Numbered from the stretch's first letter, positions 42,265 to 51,544 are shown. The stretch: 64,000 bases of DNA from JAVJSU01 sp040219275 (GCA_040219275.1 JAVJSU010000023.1:124001-188000); one strand, 5' to 3'. Notes: generated by a model not told the origin, from the letters alone. Program-made: numbers and translations.

Positions 42265-43725
42265 ATGATTAAACGACGTATCGTAGTTGGACTACTACTT
42301 GTATGTAGTATCTTTGTATTTGCTTTTGGTGGGGTTGCCGCGCAGGATACCGTCCAGAGTGTCTGTCTGATTACTGACATTGGACGCGTAAATGACGGTA
42401 CATTCAACGAGTTTGCCTATGATGGTATGGTACGCGCCGTCGAAGAATTTGGTCTTGAAAGCACATTCATCGAGACACAAAACGTTGCAGATTATGCTAC
42501 CAATATCAGCACCTGTGTAGAAGGTGATTGGAATATCATCATCACTGTCGGTTTCTCGTTAGGTGATGCCGCCTACGCCTCCGCTGTGGAAAATCCCGAC
42601 ATCTTCTTCATCGGTATCGATCAAGATTTCAGTGGCGTTGATCCACTTCCGAATCTGGTCGGTCTGCAATTTCGTGAAGATCAAGCAGGCTTCCTCGCTG
42701 GTGCGATGGCGGCGTTGATGAGCGAAAGCGATGTTGTTGCCGGTGTTTATGGGCTGGATATTTTCCCAGTGATTAAATTCCGCAATGGTTTTGAGCAGGG
42801 TGCACTTTACATCAACCCCGATATTTCTACTTTGGGTGTGTATATCCCTGATTTCCAGGCACCTGACCGTGGGCAAGAAGCCGCCGCTCAGTTTATTGGG
42901 GAAGGCGCGGATGTGATCTTTGGTGCGGGTGGTCCTACCGGCTCCGGCGGTATTGCCTATGCCGCAAATCAAGGTGTGTATGTCATCGGCGTAGATCAGG
43001 ATGAATATTTCACAACCTTTGGTGGTGGTGAATCCCCCGGCGCTGAAAATCTGATCACCAGTGCCATCAAGCGCGTTGATAACGGTGTTTACGACATGAT
43101 CGCCGCGGTTGTTGAGGGTGATGGTTTCCCTTCAGACAGCACCTATGTCCTTTCACTATTCAACGATGGTATTGATTTCGCTGAAGCACACGACTCCGAT
43201 GTGTCGCAAGAAGTGATTGATCTGGTAAGCGAAATCAAGGTTGGCTTGACTGATGGCTCAATTGTCACGGGCGTGCATCCGATTACGGGTGAAATGCTGG
43301 ATGATATTGTGACTGTCGCAGACGGTGCAGGGTCATTTACCACCCTGTTGGCGGCGGCAGAAGCGGCTGGTTTAGCCGAAACATTGGCAACCGGCGGTCC
43401 CTTCACGGTTTTCGCCCCCACTGACGAAGCTTTCGCGGCGGCGCTTGATGCGTTGGGAATGACAGCGGAAGAAGTGCTTGCTGATACAGAGACTTTGACC
43501 AGTATCTTGCTGTATCATGTGGTTGAGAATGCTGTCGGTGCAGAAGTAGTCGTTAATTTGGACGGTGTCAGCGTTCCTACACTGAATGGCGAATCTGTGA
43601 CCATTTCCGTGACGGAAGATGGCGTGATGGTCAATGATGCCAACGTCATTCTGGCGGATGTCCACGCGTCGAACGGTATTATCCATGTGATTGATGCGGT
43701 TTTGATCCCGATGATGGGTGAATAA
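42265..43725 (+). CDS. Secreted Bmp-FAS1 protein
   Basis: 486 residues. Signal peptide to about residue 26 (FGGVAA-QDT; no lipobox). A Bmp-family substrate-binding domain covers about 31-345 (SVCLITDIGRVNDGTFNEFA, IKFRNGFEQGALYINPDIST, GVDQDEYFTTFGGGESPG), followed by a C-terminal FAS1 domain at about 347-484 (GPFTVFAPTDEAFAAAL, ILLYHVVENA, GIIHVIDAVLIP). The domain order is the reverse of the upstream lipoprotein. Two Cys (SVCL, STCV) match those of its neighbours. Own promoter and terminators on both sides, so it is a separate transcription unit. Probably binds a nucleoside-like ligand outside the cell; the FAS1 part may anchor it to surface polymer or other cells. That role is inference. 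Confidence 0.9.
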   Translation: MIKRRIVVGLLLVCSIFVFAFGGVAAQDTVQSVCLITDIGRVNDGTFNEFAYDGMVRAVEEFGLESTFIETQNVADYATNISTCVEGDWNIIITVGFSLGDAAYASAVENPDIFFIGIDQDFSGVDPLPNLVGLQFREDQAGFLAGAMAALMSESDVVAGVYGLDIFPVIKFRNGFEQGALYINPDISTLGVYIPDFQAPDRGQEAAAQFIGEGADVIFGAGGPTGSGGIAYAANQGVYVIGVDQDEYFTTFGGGESPGAENLITSAIKRVDNGVYDMIAAVVEGDGFPSDSTYVLSLFNDGIDFAEAHDSDVSQEVIDLVSEIKVGLTDGSIVTGVHPITGEMLDDIVTVADGAGSFTTLLAAAEAAGLAETLATGGPFTVFAPTDEAFAAALDALGMTAEEVLADTETLTSILLYHVVENAVGAEVVVNLDGVSVPTLNGESVTISVTEDGVMVNDANVILADVHASNGIIHVIDAVLIPMMGE

Positions 43726-43748
43726 GCCTCATCAGCATAGCTAGAAAA

Positions 43749-43791
43749 TAAAAAACAGGACTGGTGATTTAACAACGCCAGTCCTGTTTTT
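43749..43791. terminator. Bidirectional intrinsic terminator
   Basis: Stem AAAACAGGACTGG / CCAGTCCTGTTTT with flanking A- and T-runs, between the Bmp-FAS1 gene and the convergent rny gene. Confidence 0.9.
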
Positions 43792-43810
43792 ATGCTTGAT
43801 GTGGTATTAA

Positions 43811-45355
43811 TTACTTCGCGTAGTCAACAGCGCGGGTTTCACGGATGACGTGAACTTTGATCTGCCCCGGATATTGCATCGTCTCTTCGATTTGTTTGGC
43901 GATGTCTCGTGCCAGACGAATGGCGGAGAGATCGTCCACAGTATCTGGACGGACGAGGATACGCACCTCACGACCTGCCTGTAGCGCGTAACTCTGTTCC
44001 ACGCCATCAAAGCTCGTAGCGATCTCCTCAAGCGTTTTAACGCGTTTAATGTAAGATTCGAGGCTCTCACGCCTTGCGCCCGGTCTAGCGCCGGAAATCG
44101 CGTCTGCGGCTTCTACAATGTATGCTTCAACCGATTCCTGCTCCACTTCATGATGATGTGACGCGACAGCGTTGATAATCCGCTTATCTTTCATGCCATA
44201 GCGTTTGAGGAAGTCTGCGCCAATGAGGGCGTGCGTTCCTTCAATTTCATGGTCGATGGCTTTACCAATGTCATGGAGCAATCCACCGGCTTTGGCGATT
44301 TCTACATCAGCACCCAATTCAGCGGCGATCATACCGGCGACGTGTGCCGTTTCGATAGAGTGGGCGCGTTGATTTTGCCCATAGCTGGTACGGAACTTAA
44401 GCCGACCCAACAATTTAATTACTTCTGGATGTAAGCCATGCACGCCAGTTTCGTAGGCGGCACTTTCACCTTCCTCACGGATCGTATTTTCGACTTCGAC
44501 CTTCGCATCTTCAACCAACTTTTCGATGCGTGCCGGGTGAATTCGTCCATCGGTGACCAGCTTGGACATCGCACGTTTGGCAACTTCACGCCGGACAGGA
44601 TCAAAACTGCTGATCGTGATGGCTTCCGGGGTATCATCAACGATGACATCTACACCTGTTGCTAACTCAAACGCACGGATATTACGTCCGTTACGCCCGA
44701 TGATGCGTCCCTTCATCTCATCACTGGGGAGTGAGACGACGCTGACGGAAATTTCACTGACATGCTCGGATGCCAGACGTTGGACCGCCAGCGCGATGAC
44801 ATCACGGGCGCGGGTATCGGCTGATTCACGCGCTTCTGCCTCCACCTGACGAATAATACGCGCCATATCATTACGTGCTTCTTCTTCGGCGGATTTCAGT
44901 AATTCTTCACGCGCTTCGTCCACCGTCATCTGCCCGATGTGTTGTAATTCATCCAATTTCTCTTGTTCGATCTTCTTCATGTCGTTCTCTTTACGATCAA
45001 GAGAACTCTGACGCTTGTTCAGGGTTTGCTCACGCTTTTCCAACCGATCCAGACGTTCATCAAGGTCATCACGACGACGTTGCAAACGTTCTTCCTCGTT
45101 GTCAAGATCACGACGACGGCGAGAAATCACCTTGTCGGTTTCTTCTTGTAAAGATTTGACTTTTTCTTCACCTTCACGTAAAACTTCGGCAGATTTTGAA
45201 ACGGCTTCAGTCAGCGTCTTATCTGCTTGATCCTGCGCTTGCTTAATGATGCTGGTTCCTTTGGCTTCTTGCTGGCGTAATAGCCAGTTCGTGCCTCCAA
45301 AGAACCCACCGACTAAACCGATGAGCACACCTATAATACCGACGACGATTTCCAT
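43811..45355 (-). CDS. rny: Ribonuclease Y
   Basis: Membrane-anchored endoribonuclease that starts mRNA turnover in many bacteria lacking RNase E. 514 residues: N-terminal transmembrane helix (VVGIIGVLIGLVGGFFGG), long coiled coil (about 30-200, rich in Glu/Arg), KH domain with GRIIGRNGRNIRAFE, and HD domain with LLHDIGKAIDHE and SHHHEVEQES. Architecture and length are typical. Its 5' leader is unusual: the Shine-Dalgarno site lies 45 bases before the ATG, with a hairpin between them. recX lies upstream on the same strand. Confidence 0.97.
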   Translation of the reverse strand: MEIVVGIIGVLIGLVGGFFGGTNWLLRQQEAKGTSIIKQAQDQADKTLTEAVSKSAEVLREGEEKVKSLQEETDKVISRRRRDLDNEEERLQRRRDDLDERLDRLEKREQTLNKRQSSLDRKENDMKKIEQEKLDELQHIGQMTVDEAREELLKSAEEEARNDMARIIRQVEAEARESADTRARDVIALAVQRLASEHVSEISVSVVSLPSDEMKGRIIGRNGRNIRAFELATGVDVIVDDTPEAITISSFDPVRREVAKRAMSKLVTDGRIHPARIEKLVEDAKVEVENTIREEGESAAYETGVHGLHPEVIKLLGRLKFRTSYGQNQRAHSIETAHVAGMIAAELGADVEIAKAGGLLHDIGKAIDHEIEGTHALIGADFLKRYGMKDKRIINAVASHHHEVEQESVEAYIVEAADAISGARPGARRESLESYIKRVKTLEEIATSFDGVEQSYALQAGREVRILVRPDTVDDLSAIRLARDIAKQIEETMQYPGQIKVHVIRETRAVDYAK

Positions 45356-45407
45356 AAGCGGTAGCGGTAATTGCCGTTTGATGGCACAAAAACCGCTGAC
45401 CTCCTTT
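45356..45407 (-). promoter_or_regulatory. Displaced Shine-Dalgarno with spacer hairpin (rny leader)
   Basis: Minus strand: AAAGGAGG at 45407-45400, then AGCGGT, TGCC, a 7-base loop, GGCA, and a tandem ACCGCT-ACCGCT just before the ATG. Pairing AGCGGT with the first ACCGCT and TGCC with GGCA folds away about 35 bases and leaves roughly nine unpaired bases between site and start. Pairing with the second copy leaves about three. No other ribosome site is seen near the ATG. Confidence 0.55.
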
Positions 45408-45461
45408 CTTGATTTACATAGCGTTACAGGTCAGGTTGTTTTGCAGAAAACAAATGGTCAT

Positions 45462-46121
45462 TTATTCCTCGCGCTCTGCGAAGAATTCAGGGTCGTTTTC
45501 CACGATTTCTTGAATAGATTGCTCAATTGCGTTGCGGCACACATCATAGGTGAAGCCACGTCGCTGTAAGAAACTTCCCACTTTTTTGCGGAAGTCCTGT
45601 TCCGTCTTACCACGCATAGACCGGACTTTCGATTGCGCCGCCCGATATGCGGCATCCTCGACATCAAATTCTGATAAGATGAGATCAATAATGGTGTCGG
45701 TAATACCTTTTTGGCGGAGTTCGTAACGTAACGCGGCAGTGCCACGAGGTTTGAACATATCACGATTTTCCAGCCAGAAACGGGCAAACGCTTCGTCATC
45801 CAGATAGCCCATATTAATCAGGCGTTCTAGCGCGATTTCGACGATTGATTCGGGGGTTTCGTTTTTGATTAAATTGCGGCGGACTTCATCGACGCTACGG
45901 GGGCGATAGGAAAGAAAGCGCACAGCTTTATCCATTGATCGCTGAATCGCATCAAGATGGCGGAGTTCGTCAATTTGCTCCTGTGAGAGTTTTTGTCCCT
46001 TGTGCAACTTCGCGGCATCGATAAGTGGTATGCCAAATGCGAATTCACCATCAAGATAAAGATTGACTCGCTCTTTATTCCGTTTTTGAATCTCTAACGC
46101 CGTAATGATGCTTAACTGCAT
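45462..46121 (-). CDS. recX: Regulatory protein RecX
   Basis: Small helical protein that modulates RecA filaments. 219 residues from ATG 46121, chosen because GAGG lies eight bases upstream (a nine-codon longer frame has none). Typical features: an N-terminal segment VNLYLDGEFAFGIPLIDAAKLHKGQKL as in RecX of Gram-positive type, then three-helix repeats (AVRFLSYRPRSVDEVRRNL, ALERLINMGYLDDEAFARFWLENR, YELRQKGITDTIIDLIL). recA is not in the window. It is followed by rny on the same strand after about 106 bases. Confidence 0.9.
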   Translation of the reverse strand: MQLSIITALEIQKRNKERVNLYLDGEFAFGIPLIDAAKLHKGQKLSQEQIDELRHLDAIQRSMDKAVRFLSYRPRSVDEVRRNLIKNETPESIVEIALERLINMGYLDDEAFARFWLENRDMFKPRGTAALRYELRQKGITDTIIDLILSEFDVEDAAYRAAQSKVRSMRGKTEQDFRKKVGSFLQRRGFTYDVCRNAIEQSIQEIVENDPEFFAEREE

Positions 46122-46684
46122 CGTGATGTCCTCAAAGAAAAACCGCAATCATAAGACGATCACGGCAACGGACAGCGAGTGCATTTTTAGTTAGGCGGAG
46201 GCAAAAAGTTCAGTATTGGTATAACCTCAATGAGCCTGATGTATTTATCAGACTTTGCCCAACTGCGAGATTGTATAATAGGTTTTCCCTGTATTTTATT
46301 TACAGTTCAACACGTATCGGCACATGATAGGTTAAAAGTTTAATGCCTTAACCTCATGATGTGAATGCGGTGCATACACCATTTTGCGCCGCTGTTATCA
46401 CCTGATTCAATCCACAATCTATCCGATAGATGGGATAGATAAATCTGCAATCTTATAAGTCCGTGTTTTGTCTTTGCCTATGATCGGCTAATCAAACACT
46501 TTTACTAACCCAGAATACGATACAAACCGTATAGTTTCTATTATACAGAATGTACTTTATTAAAAACTTTAAACAAAAACTCACAAAGAATCAAGTTTTT
46601 ATAACAATTGACCCAACCACTGATTGTTATGTTCCCCTTAAACCGTTAAAATGAATCTCACAGGATGGGAGTTGTTAGTCCAAT
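46122..46684. other. 563-base A/T-rich intergenic region
   Basis: Divergent spacer between recX and the SDR gene. No plausible gene on either strand. It holds a TATAAT-like box in the plus direction (46274-46279) without a good -35, and an inverted repeat ATCTATCC / GGATAGAT near 46418-46441. The last 130 bases are strongly A/T-rich, as for a promoter region. I see no tRNA or other known RNA. Confidence 0.5.
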
Positions 46685-47497
46685 ATGATGAACAATAATC
46701 AGAAAATTTTGGTAACAGGTGGCGGAACATTTTTAGGCGATCACATCGCCGCCGCGTTACTCACTGAAGGTGCGGATGTGACCTTGCTGGTTCGTCCGGA
46801 TTTTGACCGCGATCTTGGTGTGCTAGCACAACGCGCCACTATCGTCACGGGAGATGTATGGGACGTGGCGAGCTTGCGGGGTAGAGCACGCGGGCATCGG
46901 GTCGTGATTCACACTGTTGGCAGTTTAGCAGGTGATCCAACGCAAGGTTTGACGCACCATCGCATGAATTTCGTCTCTGCGCGTAATATCGGGACGATGT
47001 GTGTCGGTGATGGCGTTTCCGAGATGATCTTAATGAGTAGCGTTCGTGCGCCGTGGATCAGCCGTCCGTATATCGGCGCTAAACGTGAAGCCGAAGATTA
47101 TTTACAGCGGGTGGGCATCAAAACGACGATTATCCGTGCGCCGATTGCCTATGTGCGGGGTCAAAAGCGCGTTTTTTTCTTTGAGTTGATGACCTTTCTC
47201 GGCAGTATTCCTATATTGTCATGGTTGCGTTTTGGTAGGATCGCACCCATGCCAGTGGATATGTTGGCGCGGGGGGTGGCAAGGGTCGCCATCAATCCAA
47301 ATCGCTCTAAAATGATGTTTTATGCGCCAGATTTACGCCGTTTGAATAATTCTGATGAAACGAAAGGGCGCTCTCCACTGAGTGCCATGCCGGAAAATCC
47401 TGCGCGTAATCGTGGTGAACAGCAAGATTTCCACCCGTTCGAGCTATTGGACGATGAGACTCCGTTCGGATGGATTCCACCTGACAACAAGAACTAA
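46685..47497 (+). CDS. NAD-dependent epimerase/dehydratase family protein (atypical SDR)
   Basis: 270 residues. N-terminal Rossmann nucleotide-binding motif (ILVTGGGTFLGDHIA), middle VIHTVGSLAG, and a Tyr-x3-Lys pair in PYIGAKREAEDYL after the SSV strand (LMSSVRAPW). It resembles NDUFA9/complex I-like atypical SDRs used on quinone, isoflavone or sugar substrates; the reaction is unknown. A hydrophobic segment (FELMTFLGSIPILSWLRF) may associate with the membrane. The C-terminal 50 residues are polar and look disordered. Two adjacent ATG codons; GGGAG is about 13 bases upstream. Confidence 0.78.
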   Translation: MMNNNQKILVTGGGTFLGDHIAAALLTEGADVTLLVRPDFDRDLGVLAQRATIVTGDVWDVASLRGRARGHRVVIHTVGSLAGDPTQGLTHHRMNFVSARNIGTMCVGDGVSEMILMSSVRAPWISRPYIGAKREAEDYLQRVGIKTTIIRAPIAYVRGQKRVFFFELMTFLGSIPILSWLRFGRIAPMPVDMLARGVARVAINPNRSKMMFYAPDLRRLNNSDETKGRSPLSAMPENPARNRGEQQDFHPFELLDDETPFGWIPPDNKN

Positions 47498-47522
47498 AAA
47501 CCGCACACATTAGCTTGTGCGG
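47496..47522 (-). terminator. Intrinsic terminator
   Basis: Stem ACCGCACA / TGTGCGGT; on the minus strand it is followed by five T residues. It ends the gene at 47563-48321; on the plus strand it may help end the SDR gene. Confidence 0.82.
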
Positions 47523-47562
47523 TCTTCGTCGTTTCTGAGATTTTTTGCTGGCTACGTTTTGA

Positions 47563-48321
47563 TTAAGCTGAAATGCTGATGTCTGTGCCATATGCGATAA
47601 GATCACCGTTATTCGCACCAAGATTGCTCACATCCACATCGACATACATGCCACCTACGTTGGAAATATCCCCGCTGAAGTTGTCTAATTGCATAACCTC
47701 AACCCGCAGGCGCATTTGTGTGAAAGCACCCGGCACAACCTCAAGGGTTTCATGCGCCGCCTCGTTGGATAACGTGAGCGGTAACTCTTTTGGTTGTTGA
47801 GGAGTGCCATTGAGTACGGAAAATCGTAGTAACATATCGGTTGATGCGTTCAGCGTATTGTCTGCACTTGCAGGATTAAACCCGACAACGACATTCGAGA
47901 CTTGATGAGCGGTAAACGTCGTCGGGATTGCTAGAACAAGGCGACGTTTAATTGCACCAAGCGCAGATGCAGGGACGAAATCATTTTGCTCAATGGAAAT
48001 GTCTTCATCGTCGTCTTCATCGTCGCTGATTCTTACCGAGATGGGGGCGTTGCCTTCTGCCGCATCATATTCAGAAAGTTCTCCTACCGCATCTTCACCC
48101 TGTTCGCTGAGGCGATACACCATGTCACCATCCATGATGACGTAGCCTTTCGTTACTAATCGCCGAATCGCCTTGCTGAAGCGCCTATCACTCAGTTCAA
48201 GCGTGTCGCAAATTTCATCGACATCGGCTGTATGATCGTCCACCTCGCCTAAATACCGCAAAATATCCAATGCGCCGGGCAAGGTTTCTATAGTTTTTAG
48301 ATGAAAGGGTAACTCCGCCAT
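47563..48321 (-). CDS. Uncharacterised protein with N-terminal winged-helix domain
   Basis: 252 residues from ATG 48321 (AAAGG about eight bases upstream; the longer frame has no site). The first ~85 residues look like a winged helix (LPGALDILRYLGEVDDHTADVDEICDTLELSDRRFSKAIRRLVTKGYVIM, then YRLSEQGEDAV). An acidic linker (DDEDDDEDIS) follows, then a beta-rich C-terminal domain of about 120 residues (RRLVLAIPTTFTAHQVSNVVVGFNPA). A regulator with a protein- or ligand-binding tail is plausible. No family could be named. It is 72 bases after the nucleotide-sugar dehydrogenase gene. Confidence 0.7.
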   Translation of the reverse strand: MAELPFHLKTIETLPGALDILRYLGEVDDHTADVDEICDTLELSDRRFSKAIRRLVTKGYVIMDGDMVYRLSEQGEDAVGELSEYDAAEGNAPISVRISDDEDDDEDISIEQNDFVPASALGAIKRRLVLAIPTTFTAHQVSNVVVGFNPASADNTLNASTDMLLRFSVLNGTPQQPKELPLTLSNEAAHETLEVVPGAFTQMRLRVEVMQLDNFSGDISNVGGMYVDVDVSNLGANNGDLIAYGTDISISA

Positions 48322-48393
48322 TCCACCACCTTTCGCTGTAAATCGTTCACTAAAAAGTATAAGGCTAAAGTATGCAAACCACAAATAAAGACT

Positions 48394-49707
48394 TTAGAGT
48401 GAGACGACTCTCGCTGTGCCCGTAAATGGTGCGGTGACATGCCGCGTATCCACTACCAATCGGCTTGTATCCAGAATATGTTGCCAATCGTAGCTGGTGT
48501 GGTCGGTGACAATAACGACACAATCGGCTTGCTTGAGTAGTGCATCCGAGTATTCGCTATTTTGCATCGTTTTGTCATCAATGAGCCGGATGGACGGCAC
48601 ATGCGGATCGTTATAACAAACATCCCCGCCTTTTTGACGTAGCAATTCGATAATATCGAGCGCCGGACTTTCTCGCACATCATCGACATCGCGTTTGTAC
48701 GCCACGCCCAGTACCACAATTTTAGAATTCTTCACTGGCTTCCCGTCATCGTTGAGTGCGTTGGAGATTTTATCCAGCACATATAACGGCATCGCGGTGT
48801 TAATTTCGCTAGCAAGCTCGATAAACCGTGCGTTGTAATTCAGCGTTTTTAACTTCCAACTAAGGTAATGTGGATCAACCGGAATACAATGCCCTCCTAA
48901 ACCCGGACCCGGAAAAAATGGCATGAATCCGAATGGCTTGGTCGCCGCCGCTTCGATGACTTCCCATGCGTCGATTTGCAGTTTGTCGCACATCATGGCG
49001 ACTTCGTTCACCAAGCCGATATTTACGGCGCGGAAGGTGTTTTCCAATAATTTCACCATCTCCGCAGTTGTGGGAGAAGAAACAGTCACAACCTGTTCAA
49101 TGGCGCTGGTGTAAAGTTTGTGGGCAACTTCGGAACAGTGTGGTGTTACGCCACCAACTACTTTGGGCGTGTTGTGCACCGTGTAGGTTTTGTTGCCGGG
49201 GTCAATACGCTCCGGTGAAAATGCAATAAACACCGACTCTCCGGCGACCAATCCGGTGGCTTCAATGCGCGGCAAGATGATCTCTCGTGTCGTTCCCGGA
49301 TAGGTTGTGCTTTCAAGGATAATCAGCATCCCCTCATGGCAAATTTTCACAATTTCATCAATCGAATTGATGATAAAAGACATATCGGGGTCTTTGGTTT
49401 TGGTGAGCGGGGTAGGTACACAAATGTTAATCGTATCTACCGTACTCAGTTCGCTATAGTGCGTAGTCGCACGAATCTTGCCACTTTCAACCAGCGGTTT
49501 TAGGCGTTCTGTTGGAATATCGGGAATGTAACTGATGCCCTGATTAATCAGATCAACTTTTTTCTCGCTAATATCTACACCGATGACAGAAAATCCGGTT
49601 TCGGCAAATTCGATGGCTAAAGGAAGCCCGACATAACCCAAACCAATGACCGCCGTTATTGCCTGACGGGTATCTAACTTGCTGATGAGTGTATCTTTGT
49701 GGTTCAT
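48394..49707 (-). CDS. Nucleotide-sugar dehydrogenase (UDP-N-acetylglucosamine/mannosamine 6-dehydrogenase type)
   Basis: 437 residues. Oxidises the C6 hydroxyl of a UDP-sugar to a carboxylate in two NAD+ steps. N-terminal Rossmann motif VIGLGYVGLPLAIEFAE, middle TTYPGTTREIILP and FSPERIDPGN, and catalytic Cys in GPGLGGHCIPVDP. The C-terminal NAD-binding domain has LGVAYKRDVDDVRESPALDI. The HCIPVDP context and the length point to the WbpA/WecC group rather than UDP-glucose dehydrogenase, but the substrate is not certain. It would supply uronic acids to a surface polysaccharide, in keeping with the glycan genes further right. Confidence 0.92.
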   Translation of the reverse strand: MNHKDTLISKLDTRQAITAVIGLGYVGLPLAIEFAETGFSVIGVDISEKKVDLINQGISYIPDIPTERLKPLVESGKIRATTHYSELSTVDTINICVPTPLTKTKDPDMSFIINSIDEIVKICHEGMLIILESTTYPGTTREIILPRIEATGLVAGESVFIAFSPERIDPGNKTYTVHNTPKVVGGVTPHCSEVAHKLYTSAIEQVVTVSSPTTAEMVKLLENTFRAVNIGLVNEVAMMCDKLQIDAWEVIEAAATKPFGFMPFFPGPGLGGHCIPVDPHYLSWKLKTLNYNARFIELASEINTAMPLYVLDKISNALNDDGKPVKNSKIVVLGVAYKRDVDDVRESPALDIIELLRQKGGDVCYNDPHVPSIRLIDDKTMQNSEYSDALLKQADCVVIVTDHTSYDWQHILDTSRLVVDTRHVTAPFTGTARVVSL

Positions 49708-49835
49708 GAAATTTCTTTCGATCTGCTTGATTTAACATAGGGGATTATAAACCCCGTCGACTTATGCTTTCAATGCACGGTCACGTAAGAATTGTAATTG
49801 AAAATGTGCGCGGATATGGGGCAAGGTGGGGCATC

Positions 49836-49866
49836 AAAAAACTTCCCCCTGAGAATAGAGGGAAGT
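49836..49866 (-). terminator. Intrinsic terminator
   Basis: Minus strand: CTTCCCTC / GGGGGAAG-type stem followed by TTTTTT. It ends the PDZ protein gene. Confidence 0.8.
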
Positions 49867-49893
49867 CTTGTGTGTGGATAACAAAATTATCGG

Positions 49894-51396
49894 TTATAGA
49901 TCGCCGTTTGGTTGGCTCTGAAATTCCTGTGGTTCTGTTCCACCCTGACCAAACGGGAAGTTAAAGTGGAAGCCGTCACCGAAACCGCGATTATCACGGA
50001 AGTTGAAGAAGTTACCATCTTGCCCGAAGCTAGTGCTCTGCTCGAATCGTCCAAGTGTCACGTCAATTTCAAGGGTTTCACCGTCACGAGTAACGGTTAA
50101 CGTAATCACATCACCCGGTTCGTATGCGGCGATACGATCCGCAAGTGTGCGTTCTACATCCACAACGTCGCCAGAGACTGCGGTGATGATGTCGCCGTTC
50201 TGCAAGCCCGCTTGATCTGCGGCAGAATTCTCAGCTACTTCCGTGACGAGTGCGCCTTCAGTTGCCTCAACTTCATATTGTGTAGCGGTGGTTTCGTCTA
50301 AGGTGACGAAGGTAACACCCAGCCGTGCACGATCTCCGATCATCGGCATATTAGGCATGTTGGGAATTCTATTACGTCCGAAGTTATCGCCAAAGTCGCC
50401 ACGTAAGATGCCACGTCCTGAACCCAAACCCATGAAAAGCGGGAGCAGATTAGCGGGTTCAACTTCAATTTCCATGGTTTCGCCGTCACGTTCAACAGTG
50501 AGGGTTAGGGTTTCATTCATCATACCCATTAGATTTGGTAATTCATCCGGTGTCAACGCGACACCATTCACCGCCGAGATGCGATCTCCCGCCATCAGAC
50601 CCGCTTCTGTCAAGGGATTATCTTCGCCAAGCTCGTTGATGACCAGAACACCTTCATCCGCTAAATATTCAATGCCGATGCCGGAAAGTGCGCCTTCAAG
50701 AATCATCGGGCGTACATTCTGCATTGTGTCGAGCGTGACCTCTACCGACAGCGTTTCGCCGGCGCGTGTAACATTGAAGGTCACTACATCGCCACTTTCC
50801 AATTGTTGGATGGCTTCTATGAGTGTCGCGCTTTCGGTGATATCGGTCTCGTTGATGCCTGTAATGATGTCATCAACCTGCAACCCAGCAGTTTCTGCGG
50901 GAGAATCCGCGATAATCTGGGTGATGACCACACCACCATCGCTATCTTCGACGGCAATACCCACATATGGACGATTCATCATCGGTATATCAAACCGCTG
51001 ATTGCGTCCCAAACGGGCATCAATTTCCTCTGGACGTTCTACGAGGGTGGCTTCTAATGCAAGGGTTTCATCGCCACGTTCGACATTGAGAGTAATCAAA
51101 TCACCCACACCGAAACCGGCGATAACATCGGCGACATCTTCAAAATTGACCGTCACATCATTGATTGCAGTGATAATATCGTCGATCAGTAGACCCGCTT
51201 CTTCCGCCGGGCTATCCGCCACAACATCTGTGACGCGCACACCGGTATCTGCCTCTTCGTAACCAATGCCGAGGAAGGCAGTTGCGGTAGATTCAGTTGC
51301 GGTGTCGTCTTGCGCGGCGACCATGATGCTCGCAATCGGCATCGCGACCAGCAATGCAACACCTGTCATCCATAAAAGATAACGTCTGGTTTTCAT
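49894..51396 (-). CDS. Secreted protein with four PDZ domains
   Basis: 500 residues: signal peptide (VALLVAMPIASIMVAAQ) and four PDZ domains at about 40-120, 140-220, 235-310 and 355-450. Each carries the S-P-A-x-x-A-G-L / D-x-I-x-x-I-N core (DSPAEEAGLLIDDIITAIND, DSPAETAGLQVDDIITGINE, NPLTEAGLMAGDRISAVNG, NSAADQAGLQNGDIITAVSG). There is no trypsin-like or tail-specific protease domain, unlike HtrA or CtpA. A Gly/Phe/Asn-rich tail ends the protein. It probably acts as an extracytoplasmic scaffold or chaperone binding C-termini of exported proteins. Confidence 0.85.
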   Translation of the reverse strand: MKTRRYLLWMTGVALLVAMPIASIMVAAQDDTATESTATAFLGIGYEEADTGVRVTDVVADSPAEEAGLLIDDIITAINDVTVNFEDVADVIAGFGVGDLITLNVERGDETLALEATLVERPEEIDARLGRNQRFDIPMMNRPYVGIAVEDSDGGVVITQIIADSPAETAGLQVDDIITGINETDITESATLIEAIQQLESGDVVTFNVTRAGETLSVEVTLDTMQNVRPMILEGALSGIGIEYLADEGVLVINELGEDNPLTEAGLMAGDRISAVNGVALTPDELPNLMGMMNETLTLTVERDGETMEIEVEPANLLPLFMGLGSGRGILRGDFGDNFGRNRIPNMPNMPMIGDRARLGVTFVTLDETTATQYEVEATEGALVTEVAENSAADQAGLQNGDIITAVSGDVVDVERTLADRIAAYEPGDVITLTVTRDGETLEIDVTLGRFEQSTSFGQDGNFFNFRDNRGFGDGFHFNFPFGQGGTEPQEFQSQPNGDL

Positions 51397-51544
51397 AATC
51401 CTTTACCTCTCTGTTTAATCACAGAATATCTTGCAAGTTTGTTTCCGTTATTTAGTGTAGGTAGGGAGTTTGACAAAAGTATGAACGACTTGTAAAAAGG
51501 TTGTAAACTGCAAGACCATCTGATTACAGGTTGATAATCTGAGT

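Noticed and set aside
46122..46684. Structured RNA (RNase P, tmRNA or SRP RNA) in the large recX-SDR spacer
   Set aside because: No diagnostic conserved motif of any of these RNAs on either strand; only A/T-rich promoter-like sequence.
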